Shown piece by piece: positions 8,983-17,511 of a stretch of DNA of 51,535 nt. Both the position numbers and the translations under genes were made by a program. Within the stretch, counting starts at the first letter, position 1. Every line of letters begins with the position of its first letter. The notes below the pieces were generated by a model, which saw only the letters and a list, made by a program, of their open reading frames with translations, was not told where the DNA came from and searched no databases. Origin of the DNA: an uncultured Pelagibacteraceae bacterium (GTDB taxonomy: Bacteria > Pseudomonadota > Alphaproteobacteria > Pelagibacterales > Pelagibacteraceae); the NCBI GenBank assembly GCA_902604605.1, contig CACKZI010000002.1, forward strand, positions 1-51,535, in the 5' to 3' direction.

Positions 8983-10359
8983 TCTTTTTGTTACCTCTTC
9001 TTTTCCAAGTGAGATAATTATGTCATATATACCAGGTCCAAATTTTGAACCTATTAAAGCTATTCTTAAAGGCTGACCAACACCCTTAAAATTGGTATCG
9101 TTTGACTTAATCAACTCGTTTACTATAGGCTCTAATGTTTCTTTGCTAAGTTTATCAACACTGCCAAATTTAGCATTGAAATCGGAAATGACTTTTTTGG
9201 CCTTATCGTCAATTAACTTAATATCATCTTGATTAAAATTAACCTCATCAACTATAATAAATTGACCATTATTGAATATATCTTCCAAGGTTTTAGCTTT
9301 ATTTTTTAGGAAGATAAGGGATTTTCTAATCTTATCTTTCTTATCTGATTTAATTTCACTTTTATATAATTTGCAATATTCAGTTAATTGATTGAATAAA
9401 TCATTTTCATCAATATTCTTTATATAGTGCTCGTTCATTGACAAAATTCTACTCATATCTAACTTAGATGGAGATTTACCAATTCCTTCAAGATTAAAAT
9501 ATTTAATACTTTCATCAAGAGTAAATATTTCTTTATCTTTATAAGACCATCCTAATCTAAGAAGATAATTTCTAAGAGCATCTGGCATAATACCAATTTT
9601 AGAGTAATCATCTAACGTAGAGGCTTTATCTCTTTTTGATAGTTTCTTTCCTTCAATTGTATGTATTAAAGGTATATGAGCAAATGAAGGCAAATCCCAT
9701 TTCATAGATTGATAAATTTGTATTTGTTTGAAAGTATTTATTTTATGATCATCACCTCTAATTATGTGCGTCATATTCATTTGATGATCATCAACTGATG
9801 CTGATAAGTTATATGTTGGTGTTCCATCGTTTCTTAAGATAATAAAATCTTCAATAGTGTTATTATCAATTTCAACATCACCCTGAACCAAATCTTTTAA
9901 TATAGAAGTTCCATCTATTTTACTTTTAAATCGAATTACTGGCTTAATATCTTTAGGTGCATCTTCTTCTTTTTTATCTCTCCACTTCCTGTCATAGATA
10001 TAAGGAATTTTTTTTTGTTTTGCCCTTTTTTTTTGTTCCTCTATTTCATCACTCGAACAAAAGCATTTGTAAGCATGACCATTTTTAAGTAATTCATTTG
10101 CAACTTTTATGTGATCTTCAATTTTTTTTGACTGTATATATTCTTCTCCATCATAATTTACACCAATCCATTTAAGAGATTTAATAATTTGATTTTTATA
10201 TTCATCTTTTGATCTTTCTTTGTCTGTATCTTCTATTCTTAGATAAAAATCACCTTTTTGGTTTTTAGAATATAACCAATTAAATAAAGCTGTTCTCACA
10301 CCACCAATGTGTAAAGCTCCAGTAGGGGATGGAGCAAATCTTGTTGCTACTTTTTTCAT
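8959..10359 (-). CDS. gltX: Glutamate--tRNA ligase
   Basis: This class I aminoacyl-tRNA synthetase charges tRNA-Glu (and possibly tRNA-Gln if an amidotransferase route is used, which cannot be decided here). The 466-aa protein has the HIGH-type motif FAPSPTGALHIGG at the N terminus, RIEDTDKERS, and the KMSKS-type motif KKLSKRDKA near residue 240. A C-terminal anticodon-binding domain follows. It lies 22 bp downstream of lexA on the same strand, so it may share the SOS-controlled lexA transcript. It converges on lpxB with a 24-bp coding overlap. Confidence 0.97.
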   Translation of the reverse strand: MKKVATRFAPSPTGALHIGGVRTALFNWLYSKNQKGDFYLRIEDTDKERSKDEYKNQIIKSLKWIGVNYDGEEYIQSKKIEDHIKVANELLKNGHAYKCFCSSDEIEEQKKRAKQKKIPYIYDRKWRDKKEEDAPKDIKPVIRFKSKIDGTSILKDLVQGDVEIDNNTIEDFIILRNDGTPTYNLSASVDDHQMNMTHIIRGDDHKINTFKQIQIYQSMKWDLPSFAHIPLIHTIEGKKLSKRDKASTLDDYSKIGIMPDALRNYLLRLGWSYKDKEIFTLDESIKYFNLEGIGKSPSKLDMSRILSMNEHYIKNIDENDLFNQLTEYCKLYKSEIKSDKKDKIRKSLIFLKNKAKTLEDIFNNGQFIIVDEVNFNQDDIKLIDDKAKKVISDFNAKFGSVDKLSKETLEPIVNELIKSNDTNFKGVGQPLRIALIGSKFGPGIYDIIISLGKEEVTKRLTNKKLS

Positions 10360-10381
10360 TAAAAATGTTTAGACTATTTTA

Positions 10382-11059
10382 CTAGAAGTTTCTATATAAA
10401 GATACTAATACGCCCTGTACTTTAACTCTATCTGGGCCAAAAATTTTAGTTTCGTAGTTTTTATTCGCACTTTCAAGTGCCACAACCTTACCTTTTTTTC
10501 TTATTCTTTTTAACATTGCCTCATGCTCATCTATTAGAGCAACTACAATTTTTCCATTATCGGCTGTATCAGTTCTTTTGATAATAACAGTATCACCCTC
10601 GTGAATGCCAGCTTCTATCATTGAGTCACCTTGTACTTTTAAACCAAAATAATCACCGTTCTTTTCTAAATTACTTGGCAATGGAATTCTTGAAACTTCA
10701 TTTTGAATAGCTTCAACTGGAGTTCCAGCTGCTATTTTTCCTAAAACAGGCACTTCTGCCTCATCAGACATTGGCTTTTCATCATCTAAGCCACCCTTGA
10801 TAACACTAGGAGAAAAACTGTTGTAAATATCGTTTGCTGAAGCTGTTTCTGGTAATTTAATTACCTCTAGCGCTCTAGCTTTATGAGCAAGTCTTTTAAT
10901 AAACCCTCTTTCCTCTAATGCACTAATTAATCTATGAATTCCTGACTTAGATTTTAGATTTAGAGACTCCTTCATTTCCTCATAAGAAGGAGATACACCT
11001 GAGTTCCTCAACTTCTTGTTGATAAATAAAAGCAGGTTTTTTTGTTTTTTTGTTAGCAT
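10382..11059 (-). CDS. lexA: SOS-response repressor and self-cleaving protease LexA
   Basis: LexA represses DNA-damage genes and is inactivated by RecA-stimulated self-cleavage. The 225-aa protein starts MLTKKQKNLLLFI, with a winged helix-turn-helix (about 1-65; SGIHRLISALEERGFI as recognition region). The Ala-Gly cleavage site is in VLGKIAAGTPVEA, the catalytic serine in GDSMIEAGIHEGD and the lysine in the MLKRIRKKG region. Upstream are a GTTC-N7-GTTC direct repeat and a 9-bp inverted repeat ending 1 bp before the ATG, so autoregulation is likely. It lies between trpC and gltX. moaC, moeA and comEC, often near here in relatives, are absent. Confidence 0.97.
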   Translation of the reverse strand: MLTKKQKNLLLFINKKLRNSGVSPSYEEMKESLNLKSKSGIHRLISALEERGFIKRLAHKARALEVIKLPETASANDIYNSFSPSVIKGGLDDEKPMSDEAEVPVLGKIAAGTPVEAIQNEVSRIPLPSNLEKNGDYFGLKVQGDSMIEAGIHEGDTVIIKRTDTADNGKIVVALIDEHEAMLKRIRKKGKVVALESANKNYETKIFGPDRVKVQGVLVSLYRNF

Positions 11060-11060
11060 A

Positions 11061-11088
11061 AGAACAAATATCGTACAAAATTTGTTCT
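11061..11088. repeat. 9-bp perfect inverted repeat abutting the lexA start codon
   Basis: AGAACAAAT (11061-11069) and ATTTGTTCT (11080-11088) are exact reverse complements separated by 10 bp. The left arm ends 1 bp before the lexA ATG. The right arm contains the inner GTTC of the direct-repeat SOS box, so direct-repeat and palindromic GTTC/GAAC elements share one half-site. It could be a second LexA contact or a 5' leader hairpin that hides the start. Which one cannot be told from sequence. Confidence 0.6.
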
Positions 11089-11098
11089 ATAAAAGTTC
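11084..11098 (-). promoter_or_regulatory. Candidate LexA operator (SOS box) of lexA
   Basis: The + strand reads GTTC-TATAAAA-GTTC (GAAC-N7-GAAC on the lexA strand), an exact match to the direct-repeat LexA box GTTCN7GTTC established for Alphaproteobacteria. It lies 24-39 bp upstream of the lexA ATG and overlaps a possible -10 (TATAGA on the - strand), where binding would block transcription. The match and its position are seen directly; function is inferred. Confidence 0.8.
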
Positions 11099-11148
11099 TC
11101 TACAATTCACAATAGTAAAAAAAGTTAATAAAATAGGGGGTTTTTTGA

Positions 11149-11940
11149 CTAAAGAACTGAAAAAATAGAATTATTATCTAAATCTCTCAAAAGTGATTCA
11201 CCAATTAAAAAAGTTTTAATAGAGGTTTTGCTTGAGAGTTCTAAAAGTTCATCTTTTGTTTTAATTCCACTTTCAGAAATTAATGGACCAGGGTGATTAA
11301 CTAAAACATCATGAATATCAAAAGTTGTATTTATGTCAGTTTTTAAAGTTTTTAAATTTCTATTATTTATTCCAATTATAGCATCTTTAAATCTTAAGGA
11401 ACTCTTTGCTTCTTCAACAGTGTGAACCTCAACAATTACCGACATGTTTAATTCAAGTGCTTCGTTATATAAAACATCAGCAAGTTTATCACTCACACCA
11501 GCTAATATAATCAATATTGCATCAGTTCCATAACTTTTAGCTAAAGGTATCTGAAATTTATCTACAAAAAAATCTTTACACAGAATTGGTAAATTAATTT
11601 TTTGTTTAATTTTGCTAATATGTATTAGATTTCCTAAAAAAAAATCTTCTTCAGTTAAAACTGATAAACAAGTAGCTTTATTATCATTATATATATTCGC
11701 TATTTTAACAGGATCATAATCTTTAATAATTACTCCAGCCGAAGGACTTGCTTTTTTAATTTCAGCAACAATTGAAAATTTTTCTTTTTTAACATTATTT
11801 TCAATTTTTTCTTTAAAATTAATAAACGTTTTATTTGCAGCAATTAATTCGTCTAATGATTCTAGTGAAATAGTTTTTTTTAAATTTACTATTTTTTCAT
11901 TTTTCTTTTGGATTATTTTTTCAAGAACATTTTTAGCCAT
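11149..11940 (-). CDS. trpC: Indole-3-glycerol phosphate synthase
   Basis: TrpC closes the indole ring from carboxyphenylaminodeoxyribulose phosphate in tryptophan synthesis. The 263-aa TIM barrel shows VAEIKKASPSAGVI (phosphate and catalytic lysine region), LCKDFFVDKFQI, GINNRNLKT and LISESGI, all standard TrpC strand-end motifs. There is no TrpF domain fused to it. It overlaps trpD by 8 bp and ends the trp cluster, with lexA following 89 bp downstream. trpF, trpB and trpA are not in the window. Confidence 0.97.
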   Translation of the reverse strand: MAKNVLEKIIQKKNEKIVNLKKTISLESLDELIAANKTFINFKEKIENNVKKEKFSIVAEIKKASPSAGVIIKDYDPVKIANIYNDNKATCLSVLTEEDFFLGNLIHISKIKQKINLPILCKDFFVDKFQIPLAKSYGTDAILIILAGVSDKLADVLYNEALELNMSVIVEVHTVEEAKSSLRFKDAIIGINNRNLKTLKTDINTTFDIHDVLVNHPGPLISESGIKTKDELLELSSKTSIKTFLIGESLLRDLDNNSIFSVL

Positions 11941-12925
11941 TTTGAATTTTTTCTAAATGTTTAATAACTTTATTTGATAAAATATGTTCTCTTGTATTAT
12001 TGTAAGCATCAGCAAATTTTTGATGAGTTTCATTTACAATTAGACCTGCAGCAGCATTTAAGCAAACAGCTTTAGAAAAATCGTTATCTTTACCTTTGAA
12101 TATTTCAATCATTTTATCTGCATTAAATTTTGCATCATCACCAATAAGATTGTCAAATTTATCCGCATTTACATTCAATTCTTTTGGATCAATTATAATT
12201 TCAGAAATTTTATTATCTTTTAATTGAACAACATTAGTTTTAGTATATGGTGAAATCTCATCTAAACCATCCTCACTATTTACAATCCATGCAAATTTAA
12301 TATCTAAATTATTTAAAGCATTGGCAAATATTTTTAAAAGTTTTTTATCAAAGACACCAACCACTTGTCTCTTCACTAATGCAGGGCTGCTTAATGGTCC
12401 GATCATATTAAATATAGTTCTTTTTCCAATTTTTTTTCTAGTTGGACCAACAAACCTCATTGCACTATGATAATTTGGTGCAAACATAAAACCAAAATTA
12501 TTTTTATTAATTTGAGTTTCTATATCATTTGGTTCTAAATCAATTTTTATATTCAAAGCCTCCAATACATCACCAGATCCACATTTAGATGATACCGCCT
12601 TATTTCCATGTTTTGCTACTTTGACATTCATACTTGCTAATAATAAGGCAGATGCAGTGGAAATATTAAGTGTATTCATACCATCTCCGCCTGTGCCACA
12701 TGTATCAATACAATTATCTATATTAACTCTTTTTGACTTTTCCCTTAAAACATAAACACCTCCCGCTATTTCATCTGATGCTTCACCTTTAGTAGATAAT
12801 AGTGTTAAAAAATCAAATATTTCTTGATCATTTGCTTTACCTGCCATTAACATTTCAAATGCTGCTTTGCTCTCGTCAAAGGTTAAGTTTTGTTTGTTTT
12901 TTATTTTCTCTATGAATTGTTTCAT
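11933..12925 (-). CDS. trpD: Anthranilate phosphoribosyltransferase
   Basis: TrpD transfers phosphoribose from PRPP to anthranilate. The 330-aa protein has the PRPP/Mg-binding motif DTCGTGGDGMNTLNIST near residue 80. The conserved KHGNKAVSSKCGSGDVLEA and ARRVGPTRxxIGxRTxFNxxGPL-like region (FVGPTRKKIGKRTIFN) follow. It starts within a TAATG overlap with trpG and overlaps trpC by 8 bp, so translation is tightly coupled. Confidence 0.97.
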   Translation of the reverse strand: MKQFIEKIKNKQNLTFDESKAAFEMLMAGKANDQEIFDFLTLLSTKGEASDEIAGGVYVLREKSKRVNIDNCIDTCGTGGDGMNTLNISTASALLLASMNVKVAKHGNKAVSSKCGSGDVLEALNIKIDLEPNDIETQINKNNFGFMFAPNYHSAMRFVGPTRKKIGKRTIFNMIGPLSSPALVKRQVVGVFDKKLLKIFANALNNLDIKFAWIVNSEDGLDEISPYTKTNVVQLKDNKISEIIIDPKELNVNADKFDNLIGDDAKFNADKMIEIFKGKDNDFSKAVCLNAAAGLIVNETHQKFADAYNNTREHILSNKVIKHLEKIQNG

Positions 12926-13497
12926 TAATTCTTGAAGTTTATAAAGTTTTTTAAAATTTTTAATCCTAGTGTAGTTTTAATACTTTCAGGGTGAAATTGC
13001 ACTCCATGCACGTTATATTTTTTATGCTTAACAGCCATTATTAATCCATCTTTGGTTTCTGCGGTAATTTCAAGGTCTTTTGACAGAGTTTTTCTATCAA
13101 TAATTAAACTGTGATATCTAGTTGCCTCAAAGCTTTTAGGTAAGTTTTTTAAAATTCCTATCTTTTTTGATAAAATTTTACTTGTTTTGCCGTGCATTAA
13201 TTTTTTAGCCTGTACTATTTTAGAACCAAAAACTTGCCCAATTATTTGATGACCTAAACAGACACCCAAAATAGGTGTTCTTTTATAAAGAGATTTTACA
13301 ATATTTAAACAATTACCTGATTGATTAGGATTGCCTGGTCCTGGTGAAATTACAATTTTGTTATATTTTTTTTTTACTATTTCTTTTGAGGTAATTTTGT
13401 CATTTCTAATAACATCTACATTAATTTTAAAAGATGATAAATAATGGTATAAGTTAAATGTAAAACTATCATAATTATCTATTAATATTATTTTCAT
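12925..13497 (-). CDS. trpG: Anthranilate synthase component II, glutamine amidotransferase
   Basis: TrpG releases ammonia from glutamine for TrpE. The 190-aa class I amidotransferase has ISPGPGNPNQSG, the catalytic cysteine in GVCLGHQIIGQ, and the His-Glu pair in HGVQFHPES. It is coupled to trpE upstream and trpD downstream by one-base TAATG overlaps. As no separate pabA is seen here, it may also serve p-aminobenzoate synthesis, as some TrpG proteins do; this is inference. Confidence 0.96.
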   Translation of the reverse strand: MKIILIDNYDSFTFNLYHYLSSFKINVDVIRNDKITSKEIVKKKYNKIVISPGPGNPNQSGNCLNIVKSLYKRTPILGVCLGHQIIGQVFGSKIVQAKKLMHGKTSKILSKKIGILKNLPKSFEATRYHSLIIDRKTLSKDLEITAETKDGLIMAVKHKKYNVHGVQFHPESIKTTLGLKILKNFINFKN

Positions 13498-14957
13498 TAT
13501 CTAAGCGCGTTTATTAAAGCTTTTGCTTTATTGACAGTCTCCTCATATTCATTTTTTGGCACACTATCAGCTACTATTCCAGCACCAGCTTGAACATAAA
13601 ACTTATTATTTTTTACAACTGCAGTTCTTAGAGCTATGCAAGTATCAAATTCTCCATTTGCAGAGAAATAACCAATACCACCAGCATAAACTTTTCTTTT
13701 TGAACTTTCTAACTTATCAATAATTTCCATTGCTCTAATTTTAGGAGCTCCAGATACTGTACCTGCAGGAAATCCAGCTAATAATGACTTAAATTTGGAA
13801 AATTTTTTATTATATTCACCTATTACATTAGAAACTATATGCATTACATGCGAATATTTCTCAATAACAAAACTCTCAGTTACTTTAACAGAATTTATTT
13901 TTGAAACTTTACCAGCATCGTTTCTACCTAAATCAAGTAACATTAGGTGCTCAGAAAGTTCTTTTTTATCTTTAAGTAAATCTTTTTCATAAAATTTATC
14001 TTGAATTGAAGTTTTTCCTCTTGGTCTTGTTCCGGCTATAGGTCTTACTGTAATTTTATTGTTTCTTAATCTTACAAGTATTTCAGGACTAGCCCCTATA
14101 ATCTGAAAGTCTTGAAAATTAAAAAAGTACATAAAAGGTGAAGGATTAGTTACTCTAAGTTTTTTATAAATTTCAAGAGGATTTTTTGTTAATTTAGTTT
14201 CAAATCGTTGACTTAAAACAACCTGAAAAATATCACCTTTTTTAATGTAATCTTTTGCTTTGTTTATCATTTTTAAAAATTTATTTTTTGAAGTATTTGA
14301 TTTAATCTTAATTGAATGATTTTCTTTAGAAAACAATAAACTTGATTTTTTTAAAATCGATTGAATTAAAAGTTGATTTAGTTCAGATTTAACTTCAGAA
14401 TATTTTTTTGAATAATTTTTTATAGTTTCATCACTAAAAACATTAATAATATAAAATATTTTTTTTTCTAGATTGTCATGAATAATTAAAGTTGTTGGTC
14501 TTAAAAGACGAACATCAGGTACTTTTATATCATCCTTACAATTATCAGGAATTTTTTCAATGTATCTGATTGAGTCATATGAAAAATAACCTGATATTAA
14601 TGATGCAATTGGAGGTAAATTCGAGGGTATTTTAAAATTAAATTCCTCAATTATTTGCTCTATTAACTCTTGGGGTTTTTTTTTAAGTTTAAATCTTTTT
14701 TTATTTTTAATTATGTAGGAATTATTATTATTAAATTCCCAAATTTTATCAGGTTTTTTACCAAAGATAGTATATCTACCTTTAATTTTTCCTTTTTCAA
14801 CAGACTCAAAAACAAAACTATTTTTTTCTAATAGAAAATTATCAATTAAATTTAAAACCTCATTATCATTATTTATTTTTTTAGATGTATAAATAATTTG
14901 ATTTTTTTTGTTTCTATGTCGAAACTTAAAATCTTTGAAGCTTCGATTTATTATCAT
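13497..14957 (-). CDS. trpE: Anthranilate synthase component I
   Basis: TrpE converts chorismate to anthranilate with ammonia from TrpG. The 486-aa protein has an N-terminal regulatory domain containing VFESVEKGKIKGRYTIFG, matching the LLES-type tryptophan-feedback region. The C-terminal chorismate-binding domain carries RPIAGTRPRG, FPAGTVSGAPKIRAMEII and the final QAGAGIVADSVP. The combination favours TrpE over PabB, as does trp-operon context. It overlaps the ppiD-like gene by 4 bp (ATGA). No leader peptide or attenuator is visible before it, since it follows ppiD directly. Confidence 0.96.
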   Translation of the reverse strand: MIINRSFKDFKFRHRNKKNQIIYTSKKINNDNEVLNLIDNFLLEKNSFVFESVEKGKIKGRYTIFGKKPDKIWEFNNNNSYIIKNKKRFKLKKKPQELIEQIIEEFNFKIPSNLPPIASLISGYFSYDSIRYIEKIPDNCKDDIKVPDVRLLRPTTLIIHDNLEKKIFYIINVFSDETIKNYSKKYSEVKSELNQLLIQSILKKSSLLFSKENHSIKIKSNTSKNKFLKMINKAKDYIKKGDIFQVVLSQRFETKLTKNPLEIYKKLRVTNPSPFMYFFNFQDFQIIGASPEILVRLRNNKITVRPIAGTRPRGKTSIQDKFYEKDLLKDKKELSEHLMLLDLGRNDAGKVSKINSVKVTESFVIEKYSHVMHIVSNVIGEYNKKFSKFKSLLAGFPAGTVSGAPKIRAMEIIDKLESSKRKVYAGGIGYFSANGEFDTCIALRTAVVKNNKFYVQAGAGIVADSVPKNEYEETVNKAKALINALR

Positions 14958-16372
14958 TGAAAGAAATTTTTTACTCGTTCTAAAGTTTTTTGGTTTAATT
15001 CAACATTATATTTATCATTTAAAAATATATCATAAGTTGAAAGTATGCTATTTTTATTATTTGTGTTTTGTTTATTAAGGTATTGAATGTAATCCTCATT
15101 ACTATTATCTATTTTCCTAACTTCAGAACTTTTTATTTTTGCTAAATAAATATTATTTTTTTCGTCACTAATTAAGGTAAATGAGTTAATTGGCAACGAA
15201 TATAGTATTTTAATAGAATCAATCTCAAATTTTTTATTATCTTTTATAGAAGATAGTTGAATTGTTTCTATCTTATTTTTCCCCATATTAATAAATTCAT
15301 CTTCATTAAATTTTTTGTTATTTATTTTGTTCAATAAATCTTTATTAAAATCAAATTTATTTTTTTGAGATATAAGCTCAATAATTTCTCTTTTTGTTTC
15401 TATGTTTTTCAAATCAGGTGATCTTTCATCAACTTTATTAATAAAAAACAAGACATAATCATTTTTATTTTCAAACAAATCAAATTTGTTGTCTTTTAAT
15501 TCAAATATTTTCTTTTCAATTTCACTTTTATCTGAAGAAAATATAAAATCAGTAATATTGGTTGGTTTTATATTAAAATTATTTACAATTTCGTTGAATG
15601 GTGTTTCGTTAGATATTTCAATTTCTATTTGATCAATTTTATCAAAAAATGCTTGATTGAATTCATCTATTCCAATTAAATTCTTTGGATTTATTATTGC
15701 GTAAGAAAAATCAAGATATTCAACTTTTAATGTATCGTTATTTTCATTAATAAATTTTTTTATTTCCTGATCACTAATATTTTTTGTGTCTTTGTAAAAA
15801 GATTGAAGGTTTATAAATTCTACCCCAAGTTTTTTATTTTCCTCTTCAAACAATTTCTCAACTAAGAATTTGGGAGATTTAGTACCAGCACCTATATAAT
15901 CAAATAAATTTTTTTGGGACTCACGATTTTTTAATCTTTTTTCAAATATTGGTGCTGAAATATTATTTTCAAGTAAAAATTTTTCATATTTTAGTCTTTG
16001 AAAATTTCCATTATCATCATGAAAATTTTTGTTTTCTTTTATTTTTTTTAATAATGTATTTTCTGTAATTATAATTTCAAAATCTTTAATTTCTAATTCT
16101 AATAAAGTTGTTGAAATTAAATTTGATAACAACTCTTCAATTATATTATTATTTAAATTATCTTTAATAGATTGTTGAGGTATCCCAGAGCTATTCAAAA
16201 AATCTATAAACTCTTGAGTAGAAATATTAGTATTATTGATCTTTGCTAAATTATTAGTATTTCCACTACTAAACATACTACCCATTCCCCAGAAAACAAA
16301 TGGTATAATCATAATGAAAACCATCAATCCAGCGAATTTAGTTTTTGCAAAGTTTCTAAAACTACTTATCAT
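14954..16372 (-). CDS. ppiD: PpiD/SurA_N-like inner-membrane periplasmic folding factor, no visible rotamase domain
   Basis: The 472-aa protein starts MISSFRNFAKTKFAG, with one transmembrane helix (about 15-32, LMVFIMIIPFVFWGMGSMF). A SurA/PpiD N-terminal chaperone domain follows (LAKINNTNISTQEFIDFLN). It occupies the alphaproteobacterial ppiD slot between tpiA and trpE, divergent from tpiA. Full PpiD proteins are about 600-630 aa and carry a parvulin domain with an ARHIL-type motif. I cannot find that motif, nor the GGDLG segment, so this may be a chaperone-only version. The rest is charged, helical and poorly conserved. Assignment rests on the N terminus and context. Confidence 0.78.
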   Translation of the reverse strand: MISSFRNFAKTKFAGLMVFIMIIPFVFWGMGSMFSSGNTNNLAKINNTNISTQEFIDFLNSSGIPQQSIKDNLNNNIIEELLSNLISTTLLELEIKDFEIIITENTLLKKIKENKNFHDDNGNFQRLKYEKFLLENNISAPIFEKRLKNRESQKNLFDYIGAGTKSPKFLVEKLFEEENKKLGVEFINLQSFYKDTKNISDQEIKKFINENNDTLKVEYLDFSYAIINPKNLIGIDEFNQAFFDKIDQIEIEISNETPFNEIVNNFNIKPTNITDFIFSSDKSEIEKKIFELKDNKFDLFENKNDYVLFFINKVDERSPDLKNIETKREIIELISQKNKFDFNKDLLNKINNKKFNEDEFINMGKNKIETIQLSSIKDNKKFEIDSIKILYSLPINSFTLISDEKNNIYLAKIKSSEVRKIDNSNEDYIQYLNKQNTNNKNSILSTYDIFLNDKYNVELNQKTLERVKNFFQ

Positions 16373-16428
16373 TACTCTATAAATTTATTGAACTATAAAA
16401 AGCAAACCTATAAATTAAAAATTACCAG

Positions 16429-17166
16429 ATGACAAATAAATATATGTTTTTTATTGCTAATTGGAAAATGTTTGGTGGGTTAAACTCATTAAATTCAATA
16501 AATAAGGTGCTTGGTTTTCTTAAAAAATTTAAATCAACTAGACTTGCCAAAATAATATATTGCCCTCCAAATACTCTTATTTGCCCAATGGCAAAAAAAT
16601 TAAAAAGTACTCGCATAGATGTGGGTGCACAAAATTGTCATAAGAGTGAGTCATTTGGAGCTTTTACAGGTTCAATAAATTCTTCTATGTTACGAAATGT
16701 TGGTGCTAAATATGTAATCATTGGTCATTCTGAAAATAGAAGTGAAGGAGAAAATGATAAATTGATTAATCTTAAAATTAAAAGTGCTATTAAATCAGGT
16801 CTAAAAGTAATCTTTTGTATAGGAGAGACTTTGAAAGAAAAAAGAAAAAAAGTTACAAATAAAATTTTAAATAAACAAATGTCTATTGGTTTAAAAAAAA
16901 TAAGAAATAAAAAAAATATTATAATTGCATATGAGCCTGTTTGGGCGATTGGCACAGGCTTAGTACCAAATTCTAAAGATTTAAGAAAAACTGTAGATTT
17001 TATTAAAGGAAAAAATAAAAACCTTAAAGTTCTTTATGGTGGATCAGTAAATCCTAAAAATATAAATGAACTTAAAAATATTAAAAATATTGATGGTTTT
17101 TTAATTGGTGGTGCCTCTCAGGATCCTAAGAAATTTATTGATATAATTAAAAAAACCTATAATTAA
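16429..17166 (+). CDS. tpiA: Triose-phosphate isomerase
   Basis: TpiA interconverts dihydroxyacetone phosphate and glyceraldehyde 3-phosphate. The 245-aa TIM barrel has the N-terminal FIANWKMFGG (catalytic Asn/Lys), the catalytic histidine in VIIGHSENR, the catalytic glutamate loop IAYEPVWAIGTGL, and the phosphate-binding VLYGGSVNPKN and GFLIGGAS. It is divergent from the ppiD-trp cluster, with 56 bp between start codons, so both promoters must lie in that gap. A weak TTGAAC / TATAAA pair with 15-bp spacing is present there. Confidence 0.97.
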   Translation: MTNKYMFFIANWKMFGGLNSLNSINKVLGFLKKFKSTRLAKIIYCPPNTLICPMAKKLKSTRIDVGAQNCHKSESFGAFTGSINSSMLRNVGAKYVIIGHSENRSEGENDKLINLKIKSAIKSGLKVIFCIGETLKEKRKKVTNKILNKQMSIGLKKIRNKKNIIIAYEPVWAIGTGLVPNSKDLRKTVDFIKGKNKNLKVLYGGSVNPKNINELKNIKNIDGFLIGGASQDPKKFIDIIKKTYN

Positions 17167-17171
17167 CCAGC

Positions 17172-17471
17172 ATGGAAAATATATTATTAATCTTAAACAT
17201 CATTTTTGCTATTCTACTAGTTTTATTAGTATTAATGCAAAAATCTGAAGGTGGTGCTTTAGGAATTGGTGTTTCACAAGAAAGTTTTATGTTTTCAAGA
17301 ACTGCTGGTAATTTTATGACAAAAGCTACAGCAATAGTGGCAACTTTATTTATTATCTGTAGTTTAGGATTAACAATTATCTCTAGAGGTGATTTAATAC
17401 CAACATCTTCTGTTTTGGATACAGTTGAGGAAAAAACTGAAGATACGCCAGCTATTCCAGACAACAATTAA
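17172..17471 (+). CDS. secG: Preprotein translocase subunit SecG
   Basis: SecG is the small third subunit of the SecYEG channel. The 99-aa protein has two hydrophobic segments (about 1-20 and 50-70) joined by the conserved LLVLMQKSEGGALGIGVS loop, then a short acidic tail. It lies 5 bp after tpiA, the usual tpiA-secG-pyrG alphaproteobacterial order. The overlapping antisense ORF at 17147-17467 is a shadow. Confidence 0.93.
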   Translation: MENILLILNIIFAILLVLLVLMQKSEGGALGIGVSQESFMFSRTAGNFMTKATAIVATLFIICSLGLTIISRGDLIPTSSVLDTVEEKTEDTPAIPDNN

Positions 17472-17475
17472 TCCT

Positions 17476-17503
17476 TTTCAATTACTTTTTTTTTCGCTAT
17501 AAG
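17476..17503 (+). promoter_or_regulatory. Weak candidate promoter for pyrG
   Basis: The 40-bp secG-pyrG gap holds TATAAG (17498-17503), 5/6 to the sigma-70 -10 consensus, preceded at 16 bp by a poor -35 (TTTCAA). The -10 ends only 8 bp before the pyrG ATG, so a transcript from it would have essentially no leader. The -35 is weak and chance matches are common in such AT-rich DNA. Confidence 0.22.
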
Positions 17504-17511
17504 ATAATTCC

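Noticed and set aside
16373-16428. TTGAAC-N15-TATAAA as the tpiA promoter
   Set aside because: Spacer is short and the hexamers are easily found by chance in this AT-rich gap; mentioned only under tpiA.
17147-17467. 106-aa antisense ORF over secG
   Set aside because: secG on the + strand has its family motif and operon position; the antisense reading has none.
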